Positions 14,445 to 21,799 of a DNA stretch of 22,673 nucleotides are shown here, one piece after another (positions within the stretch are counted from its first letter, which is position 1; the number at the start of each line of letters is the position of its first letter). The stretch is from positions 4,902 to 27,574 of IMG/VR virus record IMGVR_UViG_3300030202_001595, one strand, 5' to 3'. The position numbers and the translations under genes are program-made. The notes beneath the pieces were generated by a model. That model was not told where the DNA came from and did not search any database. It saw only the letters and a program-made list of their open reading frames with translations. The stretch comes from a virus.

Positions 14445-15115
14445 CATTAACAGAACTAAAAACATTAATACAAAACTACGTGCAAAATACAGAGACTACT
14501 TTTGTAGCTACTCTTGACGATATGATCAAGAACACAGAAGAAAGACTGTTTGAATTAGTACAGTTTGATCTATTTAGAAAAAACGTAACGGGTACTTTAA
14601 CAACTGGAACTACTTATTTAACAGCACCTTCAGATTTTCATTTAAGTTTTTCATTAGCAGTCATAGATGCTAATGGAGACTATCATTACTTAGATAAAAA
14701 ACATCCAAGCTTTATGAGAGAATATACTCCTGATCCTACAGATACATCATTAAGAGGATTGCCAAAGTATTACGGAGACTTTGATAAAGAATTATCTAGC
14801 GGTTCAGATAACGGTTCTACATTAATTGTAGCACCAGTACCAGATGCTAATTATTCAGTAGAGTTACATTACTTATACAAACCAAATAGTTTAGTCAGCG
14901 AAACAACAGGAACTTGGTTATCAAAAAATGCTAGAAACGCATTGTTATATGGTTGTTTGTATGAAGCATATACATTTATGAAAGGTGACGCTGATCTTTT
15001 AACTTTATATGAAAACAGATTTCAACAAGAAACTGCAAGGCTAAAAAACAAAGCGGAGGCTAGAGGAAGAAAAGACGAATATCGTTACGATTCTATTAGA
15101 AACGTCACCACTTAA
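14441..15115 (+). CDS. Second tail adaptor-like protein (224 aa)
   Basis: A 224-residue protein with an N-terminal helix (TLTELKTLIQNYVQNTETTF), TLDDMIKNTEERLFELVQFDLFRKN, then TLTTGTTYLTAPSDFHLSFSLAVID, an IVAPVPDANYSVELHYLYKPNSL strand block and a C-terminal helical KNARNALLYGCLYEAYTFMKGDADLLTLYENRFQQE. This order (helix, W/F-rich beta hairpins, helical end) is that of short-tailed phage adaptors such as T7 gp11-type tubular proteins. It overlaps the zinc-ribbon gene by four bases. It is a plausible paralogue of the 13436-14110 protein, or the two form successive rings. Confidence 0.75.
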   Translation: MTLTELKTLIQNYVQNTETTFVATLDDMIKNTEERLFELVQFDLFRKNVTGTLTTGTTYLTAPSDFHLSFSLAVIDANGDYHYLDKKHPSFMREYTPDPTDTSLRGLPKYYGDFDKELSSGSDNGSTLIVAPVPDANYSVELHYLYKPNSLVSETTGTWLSKNARNALLYGCLYEAYTFMKGDADLLTLYENRFQQETARLKNKAEARGRKDEYRYDSIRNVTT

Positions 15116-15126
15116 GGAGAGAGAAG

Positions 15127-15864
15127 ATGGAGAGAATAGAAAGCCTAGAAGGTAAAACTATAGCTATTGTCGGTCTTGGCAAAAGTTGGTTTGAATATTG
15201 TTTAGCAAAATCACATGGGGCTCACTTCGATGAAGTATGGGCTACAAATGCTGTAGCAGATGTAATATTTCACGATAGAGTGTTTATGATGGATCCTGCA
15301 TCTAGGTTCTTAGATACTGATAATGCAGGTGGTCAAACTGATAGCATGATAAGAGTATTAGAAAAACACAAAGGGCCTATATATACTTGTGAGTTAGATG
15401 ATCGTGCACCAGGATTAGTAGAGTATCCAATACATGAAGTATTAAAAGATACCGATTGTTATTACCTAAACAACACAGTTGCATACGCAGTAGCTTTTGC
15501 TTTGTGGAATAAGGTTGGTACTATTAAAATGTTTGGTATTGATTTCACTTATAAAGGTAATCTACATTTTGCTGAATCAGGTAGAGCATGTGTAGAGTTT
15601 TGGCTAGGTAAGTGTATGAATGCTGGCATTCAGGTTGAGGTGGCTTCATCTAGTGGATTACTAGATACCTGCATACCTATTCATGAAAAACTATATGGTT
15701 ATCATCGTTTAAACGATCCTTTAGTTGTATCAGTAGATCAAAGCGGATCTCTTTATGCTACTAAAAAAAGTAATGTAAATAAAATTAAAAATGAAACCGA
15801 ATACAAACTAGCAGATAGATATGATTCACATTTGACAGAACCAGGAGATCCAAAAAAATGGTAG
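15127..15864 (+). CDS. Rossmann-like protein in the tail cluster (245 aa)
   Basis: It opens with a beta strand and glycine turn, TIAIVGLGKSW (11-21), like a nucleotide-binding Rossmann fold, followed by EVWATNAVADVIFHDRVFMMD, CYYLNNTVAYAVAFALW (111-127), MFGIDFTY (135-142) and HFAESGRACVEFWLG (147-161). The layout resembles the DUF115/MptE-like group (proteins related to glycosyl-modifying and pterin kinases), known to me in both bacteria and phages, but the match is by eye only. It is led by GGAGAGAG. An enzyme gene between tail genes is odd; it may modify virion or receptor glycans, or make a small molecule. Its last bases overlap the next gene by seven. Confidence 0.62.
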   Translation: MERIESLEGKTIAIVGLGKSWFEYCLAKSHGAHFDEVWATNAVADVIFHDRVFMMDPASRFLDTDNAGGQTDSMIRVLEKHKGPIYTCELDDRAPGLVEYPIHEVLKDTDCYYLNNTVAYAVAFALWNKVGTIKMFGIDFTYKGNLHFAESGRACVEFWLGKCMNAGIQVEVASSSGLLDTCIPIHEKLYGYHRLNDPLVVSVDQSGSLYATKKSNVNKIKNETEYKLADRYDSHLTEPGDPKKW

Positions 15865-16157
15865 TTAAAATTACACCAGATGGATTGCCTCAGTTGGGAA
15901 TGGTAGAAATTGCTACAACCAAGTACGGAGGGCACCCTCCAGAGTTTTGGGCAGAAAGACTTACTGAAAAAATAGTAAGCAATAGCAATAGTGAAGATCC
16001 ATACATACAAGAACAAGCTAAAGCATACAAAGATATGATTTATCAGGTTAGTTTGATTTATATAAAAAATGCTTTAAAATCTTATAAAGCTACTTTGATA
16101 CAAGATTTATCTGGTCAAGGTAACGAAGATATAGCAAAAATAATTAAAGGTATTTAA
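15858..16157 (+). CDS. Small tail-region protein (99 aa)
   Basis: A 99-residue protein with a beta-like N-terminus (VVKITPDGLPQLGMVEIATT), then KYGGHPPEFWAERLTEKIVS and a helical C-terminal half. The HPPEFWAERxxxKIVS block recurs in small marine phage proteins placed just here, to my recollection, without known function. It overlaps the Rossmann-like gene by seven bases and ends one base before the next start, so it is co-translated with its neighbours. A tail assembly chaperone or minor connector is possible. Confidence 0.7.
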   Translation: MVVKITPDGLPQLGMVEIATTKYGGHPPEFWAERLTEKIVSNSNSEDPYIQEQAKAYKDMIYQVSLIYIKNALKSYKATLIQDLSGQGNEDIAKIIKGI

Positions 16158-16158
16158 T

Positions 16159-16587
16159 ATGGCCATTACATCAACATTAACAACCAGCTTTAAAAAAGAA
16201 CTTTTAGAAGCTAAACATAATTTTTTAGCATCAGGAGGAAACTCTTTTAAACTAGCTTTGTATACAAGTTCAGCTACATTAGGTGCAGCAACAACTGCTT
16301 TTACTACTACAGGTCAAGCCAGTGGAACTAACTACACTTCAGGTGGAGCAGCTCTAACTAATGTAAATCCAACAAGCTCTGGCACAACTGGGTTTACTGA
16401 TTTTGCTGATTTAACTTTTGGTACTGCTACGATTACCGCAAGAGGTTGCATGATCTATAATGATACAAATTCTGACAGATCAGTAGCGACTATAGATTTC
16501 GGTGGAGATAAAACTTCTACCTCAGGCGATTTTACAGTAGTGTTTCCAGCAGCAGCAGCGAGTACAGCGATAATCAGAATAGCGTAA
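16159..16587 (+). CDS. Tail or virion beta-rich protein (142 aa)
   Basis: A 142-residue Ser/Thr/Ala/Gly-rich protein: SFKKELLEAKHNFLASGGNSFKLALYTSSATLG, then GQASGTNYTSGGAALTNVNPTSSG, FADLTFGTATITARGCMIYND, and ATIDFGGDKTSTSGDFTVVFP ending in TAIIRIA. I recognise this as a widespread marine phage structural protein, probably a tail-fibre or spike-associated subunit with a beta-sandwich fold. The next gene starts one base after its stop, and the fibre gene follows, which places it in the receptor-binding apparatus. Confidence 0.75.
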   Translation: MAITSTLTTSFKKELLEAKHNFLASGGNSFKLALYTSSATLGAATTAFTTTGQASGTNYTSGGAALTNVNPTSSGTTGFTDFADLTFGTATITARGCMIYNDTNSDRSVATIDFGGDKTSTSGDFTVVFPAAAASTAIIRIA

Positions 16588-16588
16588 A

Positions 16589-17062
16589 ATGGCTCAGCTA
16601 CTAAGCGGTTGGGGTCGATCTGGTTGGGGTGAACTTGCATTTGGCGAAGGAACTATACCAGTAAATGTAACTGCTCCGGGAGCAGGAACTACAGGAGCAC
16701 CAGTTGCAGGTGTAAATGCTCAAGCAATAGCTTCAGTTCCAGGTATATCAGCATCAGTAGGATCTTTATCAGTTCTTGTCGATGGAGAAGCAAATGTAAA
16801 TCCAACAGGACAAGCAGGCACCAGTGCATTAGGCACTGCATCATTAATAACAAATAACAATTTATCAGTTACTTTAAATGGTTCTGTAAGTGCATTAGGA
16901 TCAATTAGTACAGATTGCAAGTCTAATGTTACACTTACAGGACTAGAATTAACTAGCTCACTAGGAGTAATTTTAGTTTGGTCACGTATTGATGAAACTC
17001 AAAGTCCAAACTATACTAATATTACAGAAACGCAAACTCCTAGTTGGGAAGAAGTAGCTTAA
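16589..17062 (+). CDS. Beta-repeat tail protein (157 aa)
   Basis: It begins with a Gly/Trp-rich head (SGWGRSGWGELAFGEG), then roughly three weak repeats of Val/Thr/Gly-rich beta sequence with an 'SALG' or 'SSLG' core, and ends LVWSRIDETQSPNYTNITETQTPSWEEVA. This plan (WG-rich start, repeated beta modules, WxxI...PNxTxI...TPxWxE end) is one I know from marine phage tail proteins. It probably connects to or decorates the fibre encoded next. Confidence 0.72.
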   Translation: MAQLLSGWGRSGWGELAFGEGTIPVNVTAPGAGTTGAPVAGVNAQAIASVPGISASVGSLSVLVDGEANVNPTGQAGTSALGTASLITNNNLSVTLNGSVSALGSISTDCKSNVTLTGLELTSSLGVILVWSRIDETQSPNYTNITETQTPSWEEVA

Positions 17063-17077
17063 TGAGAGGAATATAAG

Positions 17078-19075
17078 ATGGCATCAACATACGTAAATGA
17101 TTTAAGACTTGAGGAAATGGCCACAGGTGATCAATCTGGATCATGGGGAACTACAACTAATACAAATTTAGAATTAATTGGCGAAGCTTTAGGTTATGGA
17201 ACTGAAGGTATTACAACTAACGCTGATACTCACACCACTACCGTAGCTGATGGAGCTACTGATCCTGGTAGAGCTATGTATATTGAATACACAGGAACAC
17301 TTGATTCTGCTTGTACGATCACAATCGCACCTAACACTCTTAACAGAATGCACTTTATCGAAAATGGTACAAGTGGTTCGCAAAACATAATTATTTCTCA
17401 AGGCAGTGGAGCTAACATAACAATACCTCCAGGAGATGTAAAAGCAGTTTACCTAGACGGAGCAGGATCTGGTGCAGCAGTAGTAGACGCTTTTGCTAGT
17501 CTTAATGTTGTAGATTTAAAAGTACAAGATGATCTAACTGTAACAGATGATGCAACCATAGGTGGAACATTAGGTGTTACAGGCATAGTCACATTAACTG
17601 ATGATCTTATTATTGGTGACGGTAAAACAATAGGATCTGCCTCAGATGTAGATGCTATGACTATTGCCTCTAATGGACAAGTTACCTTTACACAAACTTT
17701 GATCGGAACAGCTTTAGACATCTCTGGCGATATAGATGTTGACGGTACTACTAATTTAGATGTCGTAGATATTGATGGTGCAGTTGATATGGCTTCTACG
17801 TTACAAGTAGATGGTGTAGCTACTTTTACTGGTAGAGATATTCATAGTGGAGGTATTACGATTGCAAACGCTGGACAAATTGGTTCAGTTGGAGATACAG
17901 ATGCTATTGCAATCGCAAGTGATGGTGTAGTAACCCTTACACAAAAATTAATAGGTACTGAATTAGATATATCAGGAAATATAGACGTAGACGGAACTAC
18001 TAACCTAGACGTAGTAGATATAGATGGTGCTGTAGATATGGCTTCTACTTTAGGAGTTACAGGTGTAGTAACAGCCAACGCAGGTGTAGTAGTAGATAAC
18101 ATTACAATAGACGGAACAGAAATAGATTTATCTTCTGGTGATTTAACAGTAGATGTTGCAGGAGATATTATTCTTGATGCAAATGGTGCCGATATTATAT
18201 TAAAAGATGATGGTACAGAATTTGGTAGATTTACAAACTCATCAACAAACTTTGTAATTAAATCTGCTGTCTCTGATAAAGACATGAATTTTTTAGGTAA
18301 TGATGGTGGTTCAGAAATAACTGCCCTCCTCCTTGATATGTCACAAGCAGGTAGAGCTACATTTAACGAAGGTATTGTTGCAGGTACTTCTTCGGCAGGT
18401 GATTTTGGTTTAATACTTAATACAGCTTCTAGCGATAGTGTTAAGTTACAAGTTGCTGATACAGGTACAGGTGGAGCAGCACACGCAACATTAGCTGTTA
18501 GTGATGGTGATTTGATTTTAAGTCCAACAGCAGAAAGAGCTAGACTTACAGATGGTGGACAGTTGTTAGTAGGCACTACTTCTAAAACAAGTGCAGACCA
18601 AGGCAACTGTGGTGCATTAGCAGTTCATGGAAATACAGATGCTTCAGGTGCAGTTTGCGAAGTAAAAAATACAGGAAACCCTGCATCAAATAGAGATTTT
18701 ATTCGTTTTTTTAATAGTTCAGGAGCTGAAGCAGGCTCAATAGAACATAACGCATCTGAAAGTGTTGCTTATAACACATCTTCAGATTACCGATTAAAAG
18801 AAAATATTAAACCTCTTGCAAATGGTTTACAAAGACTTTTACAACTAAACCCTGTTCAGTTTGATTGGAAAGAAGATAAAACTTCTAGTGAAGGATTTAT
18901 AGCACACGAAGTTCAAGAAATATTTAGTGATGCTATATCAGGTGAAAAAGATGGCGAACAAACACAGGGAATGGATTATGGAAGAATTACACCATTACTT
19001 GTTAAAGCTATACAAGAACAACAAGAACAAATAGAAGGACTTAAACAAGAAATTCAAAACCTTAAAGGAGAATAA
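17078..19075 (+). CDS. Tail fibre with C-terminal intramolecular chaperone (S74) domain
   Basis: A 665-residue fibre that should bind the host surface. Residues 1-60 are an N-terminal particle-binding region (STYVNDLRLEEMATGDQSGSWGTTTNTN). The shaft is Asp/Gly/Thr-rich and includes two long modules beginning at about residues 185 and 268 that share IDVDGTTNLDVVDIDGAV. The C-terminus (from S569) has SSDYRLKENIKPL and GFIAHEVQEIF, the signature of the endosialidase-type chaperone (peptidase S74), which helps the trimer fold and then cuts itself off. A coiled coil ends the chain (QEQQEQIEGLKQEIQNLKGE). GAGG precedes the ATG. Confidence 0.88.
   Translation: MASTYVNDLRLEEMATGDQSGSWGTTTNTNLELIGEALGYGTEGITTNADTHTTTVADGATDPGRAMYIEYTGTLDSACTITIAPNTLNRMHFIENGTSGSQNIIISQGSGANITIPPGDVKAVYLDGAGSGAAVVDAFASLNVVDLKVQDDLTVTDDATIGGTLGVTGIVTLTDDLIIGDGKTIGSASDVDAMTIASNGQVTFTQTLIGTALDISGDIDVDGTTNLDVVDIDGAVDMASTLQVDGVATFTGRDIHSGGITIANAGQIGSVGDTDAIAIASDGVVTLTQKLIGTELDISGNIDVDGTTNLDVVDIDGAVDMASTLGVTGVVTANAGVVVDNITIDGTEIDLSSGDLTVDVAGDIILDANGADIILKDDGTEFGRFTNSSTNFVIKSAVSDKDMNFLGNDGGSEITALLLDMSQAGRATFNEGIVAGTSSAGDFGLILNTASSDSVKLQVADTGTGGAAHATLAVSDGDLILSPTAERARLTDGGQLLVGTTSKTSADQGNCGALAVHGNTDASGAVCEVKNTGNPASNRDFIRFFNSSGAEAGSIEHNASESVAYNTSSDYRLKENIKPLANGLQRLLQLNPVQFDWKEDKTSSEGFIAHEVQEIFSDAISGEKDGEQTQGMDYGRITPLLVKAIQEQQEQIEGLKQEIQNLKGE
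17631..18065 (+). repeat. Duplicated 83-residue module inside the fibre gene
   Basis: Two tandem modules start at about 17631 and 17880 (residues 185 and 268), a period near 249 bases. Protein identity is near complete over the IDVDGTTNLDVVDIDGAVDM core, while many third codon positions differ, showing an old duplication held by selection. Confidence 0.75.
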
Positions 19076-19077
19076 AA

Positions 19078-19422
19078 ATGGCAATAGGATATACTTGGGA
19101 TTGTAAAACTTGTGACACACACCCTTCAAAAAGTGGTAAATCAAATGTAGTTTGGAATGTTCATTGGAGATTAAAAGCTACAGATAATTCTAATAATGAT
19201 TCAGACGGCAATCCACAAACTGTTGAATGTCATGGAAGTCAAAGTTTAGATATATCTGATTTATCTAGTTTTACAAACTGGTCAAGTCTTACTAATGCTG
19301 ATGTTCAAGGTTGGGTAGAAGCTGCATTAGGTAGTGATACTGTTACAACTATGAAAGCAAAATTAGATGCACAGATAGCTGAAAGATTAACACCTACTAG
19401 CGTAACTAAAACATTAAGTTAA
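19078..19422 (+). CDS. Small post-fibre protein (114 aa)
   Basis: A 114-residue protein: YTWDCKTCDTHPSKSGKSNVVWNVHWRLKATDNS, then TVECHGSQSLDISDLSSFTNWSSLTNADVQGWVEAALGSDTVTTMKAKLDAQIAERLTPTSVTKTL. The VVWNVHWRLKATD strand and the VQGWVEAALG...L..QIAE..TPT block match a phage protein family common next to fibre genes (I associate it with DUF7936, from memory). Two Cys in an N-terminal CKTC could bind metal. It starts two bases after the fibre stop, with GGAG inside the fibre end. Possibly a fibre assembly or tail component. Confidence 0.7.
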   Translation: MAIGYTWDCKTCDTHPSKSGKSNVVWNVHWRLKATDNSNNDSDGNPQTVECHGSQSLDISDLSSFTNWSSLTNADVQGWVEAALGSDTVTTMKAKLDAQIAERLTPTSVTKTLS

Positions 19423-19450
19423 TAAAGTAAATAAAACCATAAGGAGAGAT

Positions 19451-19711
19451 ATGGAAAATCAAAAAGAAAATAGTGTCAATATAGACGGCACAAAGTACAA
19501 AGAGTCAGAAATGACAGATCAACAAAAATACTTTGTTGCTCAAGTACAAGATTTGAAAAACAAAAAATCTAAACAAGAATTTGAATTAGATCAAACCTTA
19601 GCAAGCTTAGATGTATTTCAAAGGGCTTTAATACAATCTACCAAAAAAGTGGCAGATGAAGTATTAGAAAAAGATAAAACTTTAAATGATCCGAAGGAGG
19701 ATAAAAAATGA
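19451..19711 (+). CDS. Small coiled-coil protein, DUF6447-like (86 aa)
   Basis: An 86-residue protein. The first 30 residues have a VNIDGTKYKESEMTDQQK pattern; the rest is helical (VAQVQDLKNKKSKQEFELDQTLASLDVFQRALIQ), resembling a phage family I recall as DUF6447 (INGKEYxxxxLSxEAKxQ...LQxxDxEI). AAGGAGAG stands before the ATG. Its end overlaps the next start (ATGA). The function is unknown. Confidence 0.72.
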   Translation: MENQKENSVNIDGTKYKESEMTDQQKYFVAQVQDLKNKKSKQEFELDQTLASLDVFQRALIQSTKKVADEVLEKDKTLNDPKEDKK

Positions 19712-19866
19712 TTGTAGAAATAGTTATGTGGATAACCACGATTGTAACAGTTGCTTCATTAATAGCAGCATCAACACCAACACCTAAGGATGACGCTTGG
19801 ATTGGTAAATTATATAAATTTATTGATATGTTAGCTTTAAACATAGGTAAAGCAAAGGAGAAATAA
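19708..19866 (+). CDS. Small single-pass membrane protein (52 aa)
   Basis: A 52-residue protein: a hydrophobic segment IVMWITTIVTVASLIAAS (about 5-22) followed by TPTPKDDAWIGKLYKFIDMLALNIGKAKEK. Its start overlaps the preceding stop (ATGA) and has a GGAGG site. The 'TPTPKDDxxxGKxYxxIDxLALNxGKAKxK' tail is known to me from many phage small membrane proteins near lysis genes, sometimes suspected holin partners; no direct evidence here. Confidence 0.75.
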   Translation: MIVEIVMWITTIVTVASLIAASTPTPKDDAWIGKLYKFIDMLALNIGKAKEK

Positions 19867-19867
19867 T

Positions 19868-20023
19868 ATGAATTTTATTAAAAACTTTTGGGATAGATTT
19901 ACTGGAACTAAAAGAGTTGAAGTAAGAGCTAGAAATAAAAAAGGACATTATGTTGCTGATGATAAATCAACACCAGATGTTAATGAGGCCTATACAACTA
20001 AAAGAGTTAAAGTTAAAAAGTAA
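19868..20023 (+). CDS. Small basic protein (51 aa)
   Basis: A 51-residue protein beginning MNFIKNFWDRFTGTKRVEVRARNKKGHYVADDKSTPDVNEAY and ending KRVKVKK. The ATG follows a GGAG site within the previous gene, and its TAA shares a base with the ATG of the nuclease gene (TAATG). RNKKGHYVADDxSTPDVNEA recalls small phage proteins of unknown role. It lies between a membrane protein and a nuclease. Confidence 0.68.
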   Translation: MNFIKNFWDRFTGTKRVEVRARNKKGHYVADDKSTPDVNEAYTTKRVKVKK

Positions 20024-20403
20024 TGGCTAAGGCTCCTGAATCCTTTGTATATAATGCAGAGTTAGAAAGAATTGTAGATGGAGATACATTTGATTGTTGT
20101 CTTGATCTTGGGTTTAGTGTAAAGCTACATAAACAAAGAGTACGTTTATCAGGCATTGATACCCCTGAATCCAGGACGCGTGATCTAGCTGAAAAAAAAC
20201 TAGGTCTTGCTGCAAAGGAAAGACTTAAAGAATTATGTGTTGGTAAGTTTAAAGTAAAATCTTTAGGCAAAGGTAAGTATGGCAGAATAATAGGCATACC
20301 TTACACAAAAGATGGCAAAGATATTTGTCAAATGTTAATTAAAGAAGGGCACGCTGTTGAATATCATGGCGGTAAAAAAATAAAAGTATGGGGTGATTAC
20401 TAA
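20023..20403 (+). CDS. Staphylococcal-nuclease-like (SNase) endonuclease, 126 aa
   Basis: A calcium-dependent nuclease of the thermonuclease family that would cut DNA or RNA. The OB-fold motifs and active-site residues are intact: VDGDTF (D19, D21), RVRLSGIDTPE with R41, D46, T47 and E49, and GKYGRIIG with R88, matching D21, R35, D40, T41, E43 and R87 of the classic enzyme by my alignment. No signal peptide is seen, so it would act in the cytoplasm, perhaps on host DNA, or be packaged. It overlaps its neighbours by one base at each end, so it belongs to the membrane-gene operon. Confidence 0.88.
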   Translation: MAKAPESFVYNAELERIVDGDTFDCCLDLGFSVKLHKQRVRLSGIDTPESRTRDLAEKKLGLAAKERLKELCVGKFKVKSLGKGKYGRIIGIPYTKDGKDICQMLIKEGHAVEYHGGKKIKVWGDY

Positions 20404-20774
20404 TGAGTGAAGAAAGATTTAGCGGAGATATGAGTCGTAATGAGGTTGAGATAGACCTTAATAAATTTATGGCAATGGTTTCTGAAATAGGCGAACTTAA
20501 ACAAAAAATTATGGAAATGGAAAACGAAAAAGAACCTGACAATCCTTGGCAAAGTTGGATATGGTTTTCTAACATGATTGATGCTTGGAGAATATTTCCA
20601 AGAATGTTTTTAACAGTTTATATAGTTCTTCTTTATAAATGCACTATATGGTTTATGAACCTACCTGAACCATCATTTGAACAATCAGGGTTGATTTCTA
20701 TAGTAGTAGGAGCAGGTGCTGCTTGGTTTGGTTTATACGCAGGAACAGCCAAAGATAAAATAAATAGTAAATAA
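20403..20774 (+). CDS. Two-pass membrane protein, holin candidate (123 aa)
   Basis: A charged cytoplasmic N-terminal half (1-63) with a helix (IDLNKFMAMVSEIGELKQKIMEMEN) and a Trp-rich stretch (NPWQSWIWFSNMIDAWRIF), then two membrane segments at about 66-85 and 97-114 (GLISIVVGAGAAWFGLYAGT), and a short Lys-rich tail. The glycine/alanine-rich second helix resembles small phage holins, but topology and function are inference. It overlaps the nuclease and the next gene by one base each. Confidence 0.72.
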   Translation: MSEERFSGDMSRNEVEIDLNKFMAMVSEIGELKQKIMEMENEKEPDNPWQSWIWFSNMIDAWRIFPRMFLTVYIVLLYKCTIWFMNLPEPSFEQSGLISIVVGAGAAWFGLYAGTAKDKINSK

Positions 20775-21067
20775 TGGAAACCTTTGACCTTATAGAAAAG
20801 GTCGGATTACCTATAGCTGGTGGTCTTATTATGGGTTACTTTATATTTCTTATTATGAAACAACTTATGGGTAATCTTGTAAGTGATATAAAAGGAATAC
20901 AAGGTATTACTAAGATGCTTATTACTAGAGCATCAATAATGAACAACGACATTATTAGAATAGATACATCAGTATCTAGTGCCTTAAATTTGAAACCAGA
21001 CTTAGATAGAATAGCTAGAGCAGAAAACTTTGTAGAAGATGGAAAGATAGACGCTAGAAGAGATTAA
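20774..21067 (+). CDS. Membrane-anchored coiled-coil protein, first of a tandem pair (97 aa)
   Basis: It has one N-terminal membrane segment (about 12-32, LPIAGGLIMGYFIFLIMKQLM) followed by a helical domain of 60 or so residues. Aligned without gaps to the next protein it shares L6, E8, K9, G11, G21-Y22-F23, D59, I61-R62, V67, L71 and L73, so the two are paralogues. Such N-anchored helical proteins recall BhlA/UviB-type holin-like proteins or envelope adaptors. Its stop overlaps the next ATG by one base (TAATG). Confidence 0.72.
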   Translation: METFDLIEKVGLPIAGGLIMGYFIFLIMKQLMGNLVSDIKGIQGITKMLITRASIMNNDIIRIDTSVSSALNLKPDLDRIARAENFVEDGKIDARRD

Positions 21068-21342
21068 TGGACATAGTAACTCTAGTAGAAAAGTTTGGCT
21101 TTACAACTATTATGGTCGTAGGTCTTGGGTACTTTGTTTATTATGTATGGCAAACAATTACCAATACTATTGATCCAGCCGTATCAGAAATGAAGAAAAC
21201 TATTATACGGTTGACTGACCAACTTCGCCTGTTAGACCAAGATATGATACGATTACAAGAGAAAGTTAATACTGTATTAGAATTAAATGAAAAGAAAAAT
21301 AACACAAAGACAACAAGTGCAAGAAGAAATAGAAAAAACTAG
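21067..21342 (+). CDS. Membrane-anchored coiled-coil protein, second of the pair (91 aa)
   Basis: It has an N-terminal membrane helix (about 12-31, FTTIMVVGLGYFVYYVWQTI), then a heptad-like helix (VSEMKKTIIRLTDQLRLLDQDMIRLQEKVNTVLEL) and a Lys/Arg tail (SARRNRKN). It is a clear paralogue of the preceding gene product. The tail region overlaps the possible early start of the CsgF-like gene by 56 bases in another frame. The pair plus the two-pass protein form an inner-membrane trio directly ahead of the CsgF/CsgG genes, which makes a joint role in the envelope likely. Confidence 0.7.
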   Translation: MDIVTLVEKFGFTTIMVVGLGYFVYYVWQTITNTIDPAVSEMKKTIIRLTDQLRLLDQDMIRLQEKVNTVLELNEKKNNTKTTSARRNRKN

Positions 21343-21799
21343 AATCATAATGGGGATTATGTTTATTGGGTTAATTATGTTTGTAGGTATTATTGCTACA
21401 AATATAAACGCAGATCAAATAGTACACAAGTTTAAATCACCAAGTTTTAATGGTGTTGGTACTAGCTCACATTATTTGACGATTGAAAACCAAGAGTTCT
21501 CAAGAAAACTAACCATTAAAGAAGAAATAAAGGCTTTACAAGAAGAAATAGAAAGAGAAAAAGAAAACTCTACTCTTGCAAGGTTTATGCGTAACCTTGA
21601 ATCAAGAGTTTATGCTGAATTATCCAGGCAGCTAGTTAATAACTTGTTTGGTGAAACGCCAAGCACAGAAGGTACGATAACCCTAGAGGGTAACACTATA
21701 GAGTATACTAGCGATGGCGTAACACTAACCCTTAAAATAACGGAAGCAGATGGCACAGTTACTGAAATCACAATTCCTATTGGTACTTTTACTTTCTAG
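21287..21799 (+). CDS. csgF: CsgF-like curli secretion accessory factor
   Basis: CsgF binds the outer opening of the CsgG pore and adds a second constriction. Here a hydrophobic segment (about 22-37) ends in NINAD, consistent with a signal peptide, followed by FKSPSFNGVGTSSHYLTIENQEF (49-71), which lines up with the FRNPNFGGNP...QNSY start of mature E. coli CsgF, and by a C-terminal part (100-165) with a helix (FMRNLESRVYAELSRQLVNNLF) and paired strands (TIEYTSDGVTLTLKITEADGTVTEITI) like the CsgF end. At 170 residues it exceeds E. coli CsgF (138). An extra coiled-coil stretch (76-95) explains part. ATG 21350 (MGIMFIG) would remove the overlap with the previous gene. csgG follows, overlapping by 50 bases. 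Confidence 0.82.
   Translation: MKRKITQRQQVQEEIEKTRIIMGIMFIGLIMFVGIIATNINADQIVHKFKSPSFNGVGTSSHYLTIENQEFSRKLTIKEEIKALQEEIEREKENSTLARFMRNLESRVYAELSRQLVNNLFGETPSTEGTITLEGNTIEYTSDGVTLTLKITEADGTVTEITIPIGTFTF

Noticed and set aside
17842-18606. A 254-codon open frame on the minus strand opposite the fibre gene
   Set aside because: It is antisense to a well-supported fibre gene, is Ser/Pro/Thr low-complexity and lacks a ribosome site; it reflects the codon pattern of the plus-strand gene.
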